64,000 nucleotides of DNA. Origin: Faecalimonas umbilicata (GTDB lineage Bacteria > Bacillota > Clostridia > Lachnospirales > Lachnospiraceae). Below, piece after piece: positions 42,733 to 52,331 of this stretch. Under the pieces are notes generated by a model that did no database searches, was not told the DNA's origin, and worked only from the letters and a program-made list of their open reading frames with translations. A program made the position numbers and the translations under genes. The stretch's first letter is position 1. The number at the start of each line of letters is the position of its first letter. The stretch spans positions 62,001 through 126,000 of the forward strand of contig NZ_SLZV01000005.1 in assembly GCF_004346095.1 (NCBI RefSeq). Direction: 5' to 3'.

Positions 42733-45700
42733 GTTTGGGAACTTCCTCTTTCCGAATTTTTCTGATCTGCTTTAAAATCTTTTCTTCTTGTCTGCTTTCT
42801 TCTCTGCTTTCTGATGAAAAAGATTACTCCGCAGAGCAATGGATGCATCATCAAAGCAACTCCCACAATGGATGGAAGATTATAGAAAAACTGAATCTTT
42901 CTATCCGGTGTGACCAGAATTTGAAACACTTTTTCCTCCGATCGGTTTCCTGCCGCATCCACACCGGATACGCGAACCGTTTTCCACCTATTCTCCTGTC
43001 TAAGGACAACTTCTGCCCTTCCTCCCTGCCGTTTCAATCTCTCGGCATCGTATCTTTTTTTTATTTTTCTCTCACCATGAACAGACACTTCCACTGCCTC
43101 TGCCGCAAAATTATCTTCCATATAAATCGTCATTTTTTTCGAGGACTCTTTATACTTCCCATAATTCTCTATTCCGGTAACAACCACTGTCGGCGCTGTC
43201 TGATCTACAACAAAATTGATTTCTTCTCCCTTGATCTTATTGTTCCCTCTATTTTCTGCCCGGTCTTTTGAGGAAAGTGTTACCGTATAATTTCCTTCTT
43301 TCTGAAAATTGTGTCTGCCAATCTTATAAGTGTATGTTTTCCATCCCTGCTCGGGTTCGTTTTTTTCCACCGCATAGTCTTTCCCCTTTTGCAGTCTGAC
43401 AACTTCTCCATCTCTTCCATAACTGATCTCCTTCATCTGCAATGTATCTATATTGATTTCCGTCACTTCAATTTCCTGCGGCTGTTTTGTATAATGCTTT
43501 TGCAGAAGTTTTCTTGTCTTGTCACTTAATGTATAGACAGAGCCAAATCGATTTACCGAAAATGTAATTGACTTTTTTGTCACATTGCCTGCCCGATCCG
43601 TCACTTGAACTGTCAGTGTATACAAGTCGTCCTTCTCCTTCGTCCGTTCAAAATCCGGTAGTTTTATATACTGCCCGTTTACGATTTCCGTCTTCTGTCC
43701 CTCTATCGGAAGTTTCCCGCGATGGTATCCCGTCAATTCGATTTTGACATCCTTCTCTTCGTAGTTTCTGTCCTGATAACGAATCTGAGGTGCAACTATA
43801 TCATTATTTGCAGACTTGTTCTCCACTCCAAAGATTTCTACAGACGGACTTGTCCGATCAATGGTAAATCGATCTTCCGGATACTCTTTTGCCATATTTC
43901 CCGCAAGATCTGTGTAAGAAACATTAAATGTATATGTCCCATCTTTGTCATATAAAATGGTTGCACGGTGTACTGCTTCTCTTTCTCTATTTTGGGAAGA
44001 TGTTTCACTGTCTACTCCCTCTGATGTAAACATCCCTATTTCCGGCGCCTTTTGCTCCTCCCCATCAAGAACTGCTGTGATTTTGATTGCTACATCTTCC
44101 GGTCGGAAATTTTTCTCCTGAATCGAGATCACTGCAGTCCGAGGTTTATGATAATATCCCTTTGTCCTTTCCGTCTGTTCCTGATACGAAACCCGGATAA
44201 CAGGAGCAGTCTGATCAATCACAAACACATCATCATTTTCATATATAGTCTGGTTTCCCGCCTTGTCTGTGCAATTAAGCGAAAGCTTGTATACCCCATC
44301 TTCCTGAAATAGCATTGTACATACATATGTATCCTGATCCGTATTTTTTCCGCCTTCCTGCCTGGTCCATTCCCCACTGATCGGTTGCCTTCCTTCCGAA
44401 CTGCCTGCCTGAATTTTCAAAGTCTTTTCATCAAAATTTCTCTCGTGAACAGTGATGGTCGCTTTCCGTGCCTTCCTGTAATAGTTTCCGTTTACAGGCA
44501 TCTGATCATCATATTGAACGTGAAGGATCGGCGGTGTGATGTCTATTGCTATCTTTTCTTTGTTCTCTGTCTTCTCGTTTCCGGCAGAATCCTTTACCGT
44601 TACTTGAACCCTCACATCATTGCTGTTGAACACCTCCGCCGGAATGACAACTGCTCCTTCCCATCTTGCCTTTCCTCGTGTCTGATGATCTTCTTTTTGA
44701 AATAAAATTTCCTCCTTATCTGCCTGTACATTTTCTTCTGCTGCCACATGGTAGAAAACTTGTTGAATTCCTGAATATGTATCCCCTGCCTGTAGATCTT
44801 CCGCTTCTATCTTTACTGTCACATCTCCTCGATAAACCCCACCGGATTTTTCCCCTTCCAATGTCATTTTGATCTTTGGCTCTGAGCATTCCGTAATCAT
44901 TCCACTTACCGGGTATAAAAAACAGATATTTCCTGCCAGATCTTCCACTTTTCCATACACGATACACTGTTGGTCCGGATTTACTGCAAATGCATCTCCT
45001 TTCACCCATTCTTTTGATGGTAAATTCTTTACATCTTCTTCCGAAAGCGGACGTTTCGAACAGTAATATTTTACGGAAGCCACCCCGGCTGTAACATCTT
45101 CTCCCGTAATCTGAATCTGATAAGCATCTCTTTGGAACAAACTAAAAGAAACAGTTCTCCATGATTCTGCTGAATTTTTCTGCCCATCCACAACAATTTC
45201 TCCTTTCGGAGCCGTCTGATCCACTGTGAATCTTCTCGGAGCAATGCTGACTTTCCTTCCTGCCAGATCCATATACGTAAACTCTGCGATATAATTTGCA
45301 TCTTTTTCAAACAAAAATGTTGCAGTGTATGTATCTGTATCTATCTTTTTCCAATTTTTCCTCTTTGCTGCCTGCTGGAAGTATCCGCCCTCTACTTCCT
45401 GAGGATATTCCCCTTCCTGCATTCCTTCTGCTTTTACAGAAAGCTCCATTTGACTCTGTTCTTCTGAAAATGTTTCCGGAAAAGAAAAATTCTGCTCACA
45501 AATTACAATCTTCGCCTCAATCGCTTTGTCTGTAAAGCTTCTCCGACCAACTTCCTCTGATAAAAGAATCTCCTCTCCATCGCAGTAATATCGAATTTCT
45601 GCCACAGGATCCGTCGTGTCGATTACAAACTGCTCTGGAGCCTCAGAATCCCCATAGTCCACTCTCTGCTCCACATTTCCTGCGCGGTCTTTGCAATGCG

Positions 45701-47882
45701 GTCTGATTTTGTATTCCTGCTCTTTTTGAAACTTCAAATATAGGCATTCTCCCTCTTTGCCCTCTTGTCTTCTCCACTCTGCCAGGATCCCAAACTCTTT
45801 TTCCAAATCTTGTACCCTTACATTTTTCTGTTGTTTTTTGCCGACACCTACATCAAATGTGACATTTTTCTGTTCAAAATTTTTATCCTGATATAAAATT
45901 TGTGCTGTTCTTTCTTCTTGAAAATAATTTCCATTTTTTTTGTCATTATTATCGTAAGCCACTATAATTTGCGGCGCGACTGTATCAATTTTCAGCCTTT
46001 CTTCTGCCACAGTCTGATTTCCCGCATGGTCGGACACCGTCACAGAAAGTTTTACATCATTACTGTTATGCCTGGAAGCTTGTATTATTTTTTCTCTGGA
46101 AACCTTTGCCTCTGTCTGCAATTCCTGTAATGTCTTCTCCACCTCAGTGCCGGATTTCGGAAAATTCTCCCGAATCTGTTCTGTCTCGCAAAAGCATTCC
46201 GTCCCATCACACAACAATGCGACACAGATTTCTTTAATTCCGGAAGTAATTTTTTGATTTTTCAAATGAAAATCTTCTACGGTAATCGAAAATGGAATAT
46301 CTTCTGTATAATATTTCTCTGAGTCGATTCCCCTAAGAGTCACTTTTGGTTGTTTCAGATCCACAACTATTCCGTCCGACAAAAACACCGCTTGATTCTG
46401 CACTTGATCTTCCACCCGCACAAGTAGGACATAATTTCCTTCTTTTACTTTTCCTTGGTTTTCTATACCGATAAGAATCTCACATGTCTCTTCTTCTACT
46501 GGATTCCACTGAAGCTCCCCTGATATGGTTAGCTTCTCCACAAGATTTTTTGTAAGTTTCTGATCTTTTTTCACATTCCAGACCGCATAAGACCATCTGT
46601 CAACTCCGCTTCCTCTCTCATCCAGACTGTTCTGATCTTCGACAGAAACTTTCTCTGCATAAGAAGTATTTTGATATGTGCCAAAGTTCAATCCCCGTTC
46701 TTCCCCACCAATCTTGTTCTTTTCCAAGGATAATCTATGAAAAATAACCTCCGGTGCTTCGCTGTCAATGACAAATACAAGACCATCCGCCACTTCTGTG
46801 ACTGTCTTCCCTGAACCGTCTCTGCTATCCTTTAAATACCATTCTCCAGTCCTTCGCTGCACTCCCTCCTGCTGCTCTTCAAAAACAATACCTTCTTTCG
46901 TGGCATTTACAAACACTCCTCCCTCTTCTTTGATCCTCACCCACACTTCGTCATATCTCTGTGCAAAAGATGACTCTTCCCGGATATGCAATTTTACTTT
47001 CACCGGTTCTCCGGTATCCCCTCTAGTTCCTCTGACATATATATTCTTCCCTTCTTCCTTCTGAAATATCCCCGCTCTATGCTCCACTGAAATCACATCT
47101 TCTGCCTCTTCCAATTTCTGAGGAAGAACCTCCAGTGTTCCATAATCTTCTTCCTGCGCCACTTTCATACAGTAATTTCCCTGCACAACCCCTTCGAAAG
47201 GATTTGCAAGTTTCCCATCTTCCCTTTTTAGTTCCGGAATCAGACAATTATCATAAGATCCAATTTTTAATTCCGGATACGGATCCCGCAAAATTACTTC
47301 TGGAAGCATTACTTTCTCTAAATCTTCTTGTAAGATACCTTCCTTGATAAATACTTTCCCATGTTTTCTCAGATCTGCTTCCAAGGTTTCCATTGTCACT
47401 CCATAATCCACAGAATGATCTTCTACCTGCAAATACAAATTTTTAGGAATGACTTTCATATGAATACCGGATATTTTCTTTTGCTCACACTCTGCCAGCT
47501 CATAATTTTGAGGCTGTTTGATCACTTTCTGAATAACCGCTTCCGTGTAAGTTTTTACATTGCTTCCCTCTAATTGCACCTCGACCGTTACTCTATTTTC
47601 TTCTTTTTTCTCCTGATAATATCCTGTGAGCACCGCTTCCCTTTTCCCATCATAGACCTTCTCTGCCTTTTCCCACTGAATTTTTTCAAGCGCGACTGCC
47701 CTTCTGACTGAATTTTCGCCATTTAATCCCTTCTCCTTTTTTATCTGCTGCACTTCTTCCGCCCTCGCCTGCCAAAGTTTCTCGGAGGTAACATTACACA
47801 GGGCTATCGCCAACACAACCGGACCTGTAAGCATCATGATAATCTGTACCCATTTTCTGACTCTTCCCCAAGATTCTCTCAA
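42729..47882 (-). CDS. Giant membrane-anchored surface protein with Ig-like repeats
   Basis: A 1717-residue protein. A hydrophobic N-terminal segment (VQIIMMLTGPVVLAIALCNV) begins it and a C-terminal helix (LPSIVGVALMMHPLLCGVIFF) plus a basic tail closes it, so the bulk should be extracellular. From about residue 370, at least eight repeats start with I/VDxTAPxI-like strands, continue with NGNYYxxxRxATIxIxExNF and end with VTVxDxAGNxT-like strands: the bacterial Ig-like / fibronectin-like pattern of adhesins. No LPxTG sortase motif. The start seems to be TTG, overlapping the preceding stop by four bases. It is the last gene of the kinase/phosphatase operon and may be its effector or cargo. 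Confidence 0.7.
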   Translation of the reverse strand: MRESWGRVRKWVQIIMMLTGPVVLAIALCNVTSEKLWQARAEEVQQIKKEKGLNGENSVRRAVALEKIQWEKAEKVYDGKREAVLTGYYQEKKEENRVTVEVQLEGSNVKTYTEAVIQKVIKQPQNYELAECEQKKISGIHMKVIPKNLYLQVEDHSVDYGVTMETLEADLRKHGKVFIKEGILQEDLEKVMLPEVILRDPYPELKIGSYDNCLIPELKREDGKLANPFEGVVQGNYCMKVAQEEDYGTLEVLPQKLEEAEDVISVEHRAGIFQKEEGKNIYVRGTRGDTGEPVKVKLHIREESSFAQRYDEVWVRIKEEGGVFVNATKEGIVFEEQQEGVQRRTGEWYLKDSRDGSGKTVTEVADGLVFVIDSEAPEVIFHRLSLEKNKIGGEERGLNFGTYQNTSYAEKVSVEDQNSLDERGSGVDRWSYAVWNVKKDQKLTKNLVEKLTISGELQWNPVEEETCEILIGIENQGKVKEGNYVLLVRVEDQVQNQAVFLSDGIVVDLKQPKVTLRGIDSEKYYTEDIPFSITVEDFHLKNQKITSGIKEICVALLCDGTECFCETEQIRENFPKSGTEVEKTLQELQTEAKVSREKIIQASRHNSNDVKLSVTVSDHAGNQTVAEERLKIDTVAPQIIVAYDNNDKKNGNYFQEERTAQILYQDKNFEQKNVTFDVGVGKKQQKNVRVQDLEKEFGILAEWRRQEGKEGECLYLKFQKEQEYKIRPHCKDRAGNVEQRVDYGDSEAPEQFVIDTTDPVAEIRYYCDGEEILLSEEVGRRSFTDKAIEAKIVICEQNFSFPETFSEEQSQMELSVKAEGMQEGEYPQEVEGGYFQQAAKRKNWKKIDTDTYTATFLFEKDANYIAEFTYMDLAGRKVSIAPRRFTVDQTAPKGEIVVDGQKNSAESWRTVSFSLFQRDAYQIQITGEDVTAGVASVKYYCSKRPLSEEDVKNLPSKEWVKGDAFAVNPDQQCIVYGKVEDLAGNICFLYPVSGMITECSEPKIKMTLEGEKSGGVYRGDVTVKIEAEDLQAGDTYSGIQQVFYHVAAEENVQADKEEILFQKEDHQTRGKARWEGAVVIPAEVFNSNDVRVQVTVKDSAGNEKTENKEKIAIDITPPILHVQYDDQMPVNGNYYRKARKATITVHERNFDEKTLKIQAGSSEGRQPISGEWTRQEGGKNTDQDTYVCTMLFQEDGVYKLSLNCTDKAGNQTIYENDDVFVIDQTAPVIRVSYQEQTERTKGYYHKPRTAVISIQEKNFRPEDVAIKITAVLDGEEQKAPEIGMFTSEGVDSETSSQNREREAVHRATILYDKDGTYTFNVSYTDLAGNMAKEYPEDRFTIDRTSPSVEIFGVENKSANNDIVAPQIRYQDRNYEEKDVKIELTGYHRGKLPIEGQKTEIVNGQYIKLPDFERTKEKDDLYTLTVQVTDRAGNVTKKSITFSVNRFGSVYTLSDKTRKLLQKHYTKQPQEIEVTEINIDTLQMKEISYGRDGEVVRLQKGKDYAVEKNEPEQGWKTYTYKIGRHNFQKEGNYTVTLSSKDRAENRGNNKIKGEEINFVVDQTAPTVVVTGIENYGKYKESSKKMTIYMEDNFAAEAVEVSVHGERKIKKRYDAERLKRQGGRAEVVLRQENRWKTVRVSGVDAAGNRSEEKVFQILVTPDRKIQFFYNLPSIVGVALMMHPLLCGVIFFIRKQRRKQTRRKDFKADQKNSERGSSQT

Positions 47883-48163
47883 CTTCTTCCACCGTCCTTT
47901 TCTATCACTTCATTCGTATGAACCATCATCACATTCTTTTTCAACACAAACACATCACTTGTTTTTGTTTCTTTTTTACGATTTTCTTCTTCGATCCTTC
48001 TGATTTCTTTCCTCGCCTCATATCCTGTGCGTACTGCGATGATTCTCCGAATCCCAAATTTCAAAAAAAATATCGTTGTCATGATTCCTCCAACTACAGA
48101 TAAACCTGCACAGATGAAAAAGCCCTGACGGTATATCTGAATTATCTGTTCCTGATCGTACAT
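47879..48163 (-). CDS. Small single-pass membrane protein
   Basis: A 94-residue protein with one hydrophobic helix near the N-terminus (FFICAGLSVVGGIMTTIFFL) and a basic/acidic helical cytosolic tail (RTGYEARKEIRRIEEENRKK) that ends DGGRS. It overlaps both neighbours (kinase end by 22 bases, surface-protein start by 4), implying tight coupling. No domain recognised. A scaffold or adaptor between kinase and surface protein is a guess. Start at 48163 has GAGGTGA upstream. Confidence 0.7.
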   Translation of the reverse strand: MYDQEQIIQIYRQGFFICAGLSVVGGIMTTIFFLKFGIRRIIAVRTGYEARKEIRRIEEENRKKETKTSDVFVLKKNVMMVHTNEVIEKDGGRS

Positions 48164-49845
48164 ATTGTCTTCACCTCTTCTTCTGCCCATGAAATATTTT
48201 TTACCAGTTCCTCCTTTTTCTTCTCTATTTTCTTTTGCGCTCCTCTATTCTGTATCGTCAGATCTGTCCGCAGCCTCTCTTTTACTTTTTCAAGCTGTTC
48301 GCTCATTTCTTCTCTTTTAACTCCTTCTGCATAAAATTTATCTGCATTCTGACCAATTTGATACACCAATTCCTGGTACATCACAAGCGCAGTTTTTTCA
48401 TTATCAATCGCCACGATATTTCCTTTTGTCAATTCTGTAAGATCTTCCCAGTATTCCCGGTAAGTAACCTTGCTGTCCCCCGCCCGATCATTTCGATTTA
48501 ATTGTGCATAATATCCTGCAATTTTCCCCAGCATCTTTGCACGCATTCTCTGATGTTCTTCCAGCGTCTCTGACTTGGCGGCATCCACAAACCACCTCCC
48601 GGATAACTGTTTATTTCCCTCTCCTTCGTAATAGTAGAAATAGGCTATCCCAATCCGAAAAGCTACTTTCCCATATGCATTCTGCTCCGACTCCAGAACA
48701 CTTAAATAGTCCTTTTTATTCATTCCTCTTTGCTGCAAAATTTCCAGCATCATCGCCGCTTCCTCCTGAGAGAAATTGTCATCAGTCAGGAATACCTTTT
48801 CCAATAACAACTCATATGCATCTGCCTTTCTCGGATTCAATGCGATTGCTTTTCGATAATTCGCAATCTGTTTTTCTCTTGTCACTGAAGACGATGCTTC
48901 TTTCATCACTCGCTCATAACTGTTCCTGACTGTCTTCTCTTCTGCGCAGCGAAACCCCACAGCCCCCGCTGCAAATGCCAATGTACAAACTGCTGAACAG
49001 ACAAAAATCCGCCACTTCTTCTGCTGCTGTCTCTTGCATTCAACATCAAATTCCCTATAATGTTCCAATGCATACAATAATTCTGCGCAGGACTGGTACC
49101 GTTCCTGCGGATCATTTTGTACACACTTCCAGATAATTTCTTCTAATCCAGAAGACAACTGTGGATTCCAATGCCGGATCGGATATATCTCATAGGGTGG
49201 CATACATGGGTTATGACCAGTTAAAAGATGATACAAGGTCCTTCCCAGACAAAAAATGTCTGTTCTTGCATCTGTCTGCCCATTTCCCCCAAACTGTTCC
49301 GGCGCCGCATATCCAACCGTTCCAAGGCAGATTGTATCCTCCACATGTTCTTCCTTATATTCCCTCGCAGTTCCAAAATCAATCAGCATCACTCTTCCAT
49401 CTGGCCGCAGCATAATATTTGCAGGCTTCATATCTCGATAAATAATCGGTGGTTTTCGGGAATGCAGATATTCCAGTACATCACAGAGTTGTTTTGCCCA
49501 TGCAACTACCACTTCCTGAGATTGTGCCCCTTGCTCCTGCAATGTCAGGCTGAGCGGTCTTCCTTCGATGTAGTCCATCACGATCAGAAATATATCTTTG
49601 TATTCCAGAACATCTGCAATCTTAGGAAGATTGGGATGATCCAGTCTTTTGAGAATATCCGTCTCTGCCAGAAGTTCCTCCCGCATCGTCCGATAATATC
49701 GATTCCCTTTCTTTTGAATTTCCTTGATCGCCCACTGTCGATTTGCTCTCTCATTCATTGCAAGGTAAACTGTGCTCATCCCTCCCCTGCCGATTTTATT
49801 TAAAATTTTGTATTTTCCATCTACAATCATACCGTTCTCAAGCAT
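48142..49845 (-). CDS. Transmembrane Ser/Thr protein kinase with TPR-like outer region
   Basis: Hanks-type kinase of 567 residues. The glycine loop is GRGGMSTVYLA, the ATP Lys is K41, the catalytic loop is YRDMKPANIM (Asp138, with Tyr where His is usual), the DFG is LIDFGTAR (Asp156) and the APE is YAAPEQFG. A single membrane helix is at about residues 279-298. The ~270-residue C-terminal part is helical and TPR-like (NYRKAIALNPRKADAYELLL) rather than the PASTA repeats of PrkC/PknB. AAAGGAGG precedes the ATG at 49845. It is encoded between the PP2C phosphatase and the small membrane protein. Confidence 0.9.
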   Translation of the reverse strand: MLENGMIVDGKYKILNKIGRGGMSTVYLAMNERANRQWAIKEIQKKGNRYYRTMREELLAETDILKRLDHPNLPKIADVLEYKDIFLIVMDYIEGRPLSLTLQEQGAQSQEVVVAWAKQLCDVLEYLHSRKPPIIYRDMKPANIMLRPDGRVMLIDFGTAREYKEEHVEDTICLGTVGYAAPEQFGGNGQTDARTDIFCLGRTLYHLLTGHNPCMPPYEIYPIRHWNPQLSSGLEEIIWKCVQNDPQERYQSCAELLYALEHYREFDVECKRQQQKKWRIFVCSAVCTLAFAAGAVGFRCAEEKTVRNSYERVMKEASSSVTREKQIANYRKAIALNPRKADAYELLLEKVFLTDDNFSQEEAAMMLEILQQRGMNKKDYLSVLESEQNAYGKVAFRIGIAYFYYYEGEGNKQLSGRWFVDAAKSETLEEHQRMRAKMLGKIAGYYAQLNRNDRAGDSKVTYREYWEDLTELTKGNIVAIDNEKTALVMYQELVYQIGQNADKFYAEGVKREEMSEQLEKVKERLRTDLTIQNRGAQKKIEKKKEELVKNISWAEEEVKTICTIRNR

Positions 49846-49905
49846 CTGCCTCCTCCTTTCCATTTCTTTCTTACCTTTGCTGCTCCCTCTCCTATTACCG
49901 ATGCC

Positions 49906-50697
49906 CTATTGAACAGAAATCCAAATCGCGGAAAGATTATCCGTCTCCATCCGTCTTTTATTCTGTTCCATAACTTCTTTCAAGTTTTCTTCCATCTCCC
50001 ATTCTGCTCTCAAGTAATTCCTGCAAAATCTTTCCTCAAGCTCTCCATCCAGCAATTGATTGCAAAATCCATCCGAGCAAATTAAAAATCCCATTCCCGG
50101 ATAATATACTCCCGACTTCCATTCCGGAGTAATTTTCTCCTGCACTCCAACGCACTGCAACAGTACATTTCTCCGGGGATGTTGTCTTGCCTGCTCTTTT
50201 GTCAGTCTTCCTGCATCAATTTCTCTCTGCACATAAGTCTGGTCTTTTGTCAGCTGCTGCACGTCTTCTGTAAGCCCATAAACACGAGAATCTCCAACAT
50301 GTACGATCAAATACCATCCGGCAATCAACAGGACTGCCGAAACTGTCGTCCCAAGCAGAAGATTCTTTTCTTTTCCGTAGACAGAAATCATCTGGTTTTC
50401 CTCCTGTATCAAGCTTTCCAGACTTTTCGCAATCGCTCTTTTTCTCCTTTCTCCCACTCCCTTTTTCTCCTGCTCCCCAGAAAGAAGTAATGGAAGTGTT
50501 TCTTCAAACCATCTTTCAAGCGCCCGGATCACTTCTCCGCTTGCCACTTCCCCTTTTTCCAGTCCGCCCATTCCATCACAGACCGCCGCCAATAAGATTT
50601 CTCCTTCTTTTGTCATTGCTGACCGAACTAGCAAGGAATCCTGATTGATCTTCTTTTTAATTCCTCTATCGCTGCACACCGCACTCAACAATTTCAT
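49906..50697 (-). CDS. PP2C-type Ser/Thr protein phosphatase
   Basis: A 263-residue metal-dependent phosphatase expected to reverse the kinase encoded next to it. Metal and phosphate motifs are SDRGIKKKINQDS, AAVCDGMGG, VHVGDSRVY, ICSDGF and TDNLSAIWI, all intact. No membrane helix or signal peptide was needed, although LLLGTTVSAVLLIAGWYLIV is quite hydrophobic and forms core strands. It sits between the pseudo-trypsin/FHA gene and the kinase, 21 and 60 bases away. Confidence 0.92.
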   Translation of the reverse strand: MKLLSAVCSDRGIKKKINQDSLLVRSAMTKEGEILLAAVCDGMGGLEKGEVASGEVIRALERWFEETLPLLLSGEQEKKGVGERRKRAIAKSLESLIQEENQMISVYGKEKNLLLGTTVSAVLLIAGWYLIVHVGDSRVYGLTEDVQQLTKDQTYVQREIDAGRLTKEQARQHPRRNVLLQCVGVQEKITPEWKSGVYYPGMGFLICSDGFCNQLLDGELEERFCRNYLRAEWEMEENLKEVMEQNKRRMETDNLSAIWISVQ

Positions 50698-50718
50698 AAA
50701 CCCTTCTCCTCTCTATTT

Positions 50719-52254
50719 TTACATGAAATGAAATTCAAACACCTCATCCGACAGACGGATTGTCACATTGTCTGACAGAGCAGTTTCCTGGTATGGGTGT
50801 AATGCCTTTCCCTCTACATAAGTTCCATTTGTCGAATTTTGATCCTCGATATAATACTGCCACCCTTGCTTGCTGATTTTTGCGTGACATCTGCTGACCG
50901 ATGTATTATCCCGGATACAGTAATTGACTTTCCTCTGCTCCTTTCCAATCAAAAATGGCTGCGTATTGATCAGGATTCTCTCTCCTGTATCCTTTCGAAG
51001 CAAATATGCAAACTCTGCATTGTGAAGTACTGTTGTTTCTCCTCCCGCTGCATTTAGCAATGTTGTTTCTCCCACGCCTTCACTTGCCATCATATATTCC
51101 TCCATATTCCATTCTCTCTCTTCTTCTCTTTTCCTTCTTCCAGGCGAATATCTGCTTTCTGTCCTTCCATCCACTTGTCGTACCTGCCTTTTTGATGTCT
51201 GCATCTGTTGGTATGTATGTTGCATTCTTGCTCCGTTCTTCTCTGCATGTTTTTTCTGATTTGTATGCACTGACATCCAAATCATGGCTGCCATTCCTCC
51301 GAAAACAGCCAGTATCACCCCTGTTCTCCCGGTTTCTCCTCCGTTTTGGTTCTCTCTATTTTCCAGTGAATCTATTTTTTTACTAAATCTTTTTCGCTCT
51401 TTTTCTGCCTGCTCTGTATGCTTCTCTGTTTGCTTTTCTCCCTCCGCCATTGTTTCCGGCTTTTTATAAGGAATTTCAAATGTATCCAATGCCTTTCTGA
51501 TATGATAGATCTGCACTGCATATGGCACCATCCCCTCCTGGAACACATTAATTCCCACAACTTCCCTGTTGGCATTTAGAAGCGGGCTTCCAGCCCCTGC
51601 TCCATATAGTGGAATATTATGTTCGATGACTTTATCATTCTCTCCATCTGGTACCTCCTCCGATTCACTAAGACGGATAACCTCTCCTCGCTCTGATATC
51701 TGTGGAATTTTCTCCAAAATTTTTTCCCGGTATCCCTCCCCAGAACAGCCGACAAACGTAATAGGGTTTCCTTCTTCCGGCGGCACTCCTTCCCCTAATG
51801 TCAAACTCTCTCTGTCGTATAACTTCGACGACAACTGCAAAACTGCAAAATCCATCCGATCACTCTGCACACTTGCATGAATCTTTGCAGGAACAAACAT
51901 ATTTTTTCCTGTCATTACGTAGATTCCCAACCTTTCATCTTTCTCCGGCAATTCGTTCAGCGCATGCTCTTCCATAATTTTTTCCAAAAGTATCTCATCT
52001 GGAACCGCCACATGCTTATTCGTAAGAACTGCTTGCTCGTTGATCAGAAAAGAAGTCCCATTGAGATAATAGGACACTTCCCCACTGTCGTTTCGATAAC
52101 CAACTGCTACCGGAAGAACGGCATCCGAAATCATTTCCTCTCTTTCATCTGATTTTGCTGCTCCCTCTTCTGCCACAGTTATCGTCGGAAGACAGCACAC
52201 TGCCACAACTGTCATCCAGATTACAAGCAACAGCTTTTTCACTTCTTTTGTCAT
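50719..52254 (-). CDS. Pseudo-trypsin / membrane helix / FHA-domain protein
   Basis: A 511-residue protein with a signal anchor (LLLVIWMTVVAVCCLP), then an extracellular chymotrypsin-fold domain (residues ~45-262), a membrane helix (~312-329), a basic linker and a C-terminal FHA domain (~430-505). The protease His81 (LTNKHVA) and Asp135 (RMDFAVL) are kept, but the nucleophile motif GNSGGPL reads GAGAGSPL, with Ala221 in the Ser place, so it should be inactive. The FHA signature is complete (LIGK, SRCHAKIS, NSTNGTYV). Two ETT motifs (396-398, 406-408) lie just before it. ATG at 52254 has GAGGAG upstream. First gene of the operon. Confidence 0.82.
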   Translation of the reverse strand: MTKEVKKLLLVIWMTVVAVCCLPTITVAEEGAAKSDEREEMISDAVLPVAVGYRNDSGEVSYYLNGTSFLINEQAVLTNKHVAVPDEILLEKIMEEHALNELPEKDERLGIYVMTGKNMFVPAKIHASVQSDRMDFAVLQLSSKLYDRESLTLGEGVPPEEGNPITFVGCSGEGYREKILEKIPQISERGEVIRLSESEEVPDGENDKVIEHNIPLYGAGAGSPLLNANREVVGINVFQEGMVPYAVQIYHIRKALDTFEIPYKKPETMAEGEKQTEKHTEQAEKERKRFSKKIDSLENRENQNGGETGRTGVILAVFGGMAAMIWMSVHTNQKKHAEKNGARMQHTYQQMQTSKRQVRQVDGRTESRYSPGRRKREEEREWNMEEYMMASEGVGETTLLNAAGGETTVLHNAEFAYLLRKDTGERILINTQPFLIGKEQRKVNYCIRDNTSVSRCHAKISKQGWQYYIEDQNSTNGTYVEGKALHPYQETALSDNVTIRLSDEVFEFHFM

Positions 52255-52331
52255 ATACACCATCTCCTCTGAATCCATGTCTTTTTCCCGCTTCTTTCTC
52301 ATAAACTGTTAAAAATGTCTTTGGAGTATCT

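Noticed and set aside
42726-43271. Plus-strand open frames opposite the large surface-protein gene.
   Set aside because: They are antisense shadows of a clear coding gene with repeated domains and lack ribosome sites.
42729-47882. Type VII secretion locus next to the kinase and FHA genes.
   Set aside because: No EssC/YukB ATPase, WXG100 protein or YukD-like gene is in the window.
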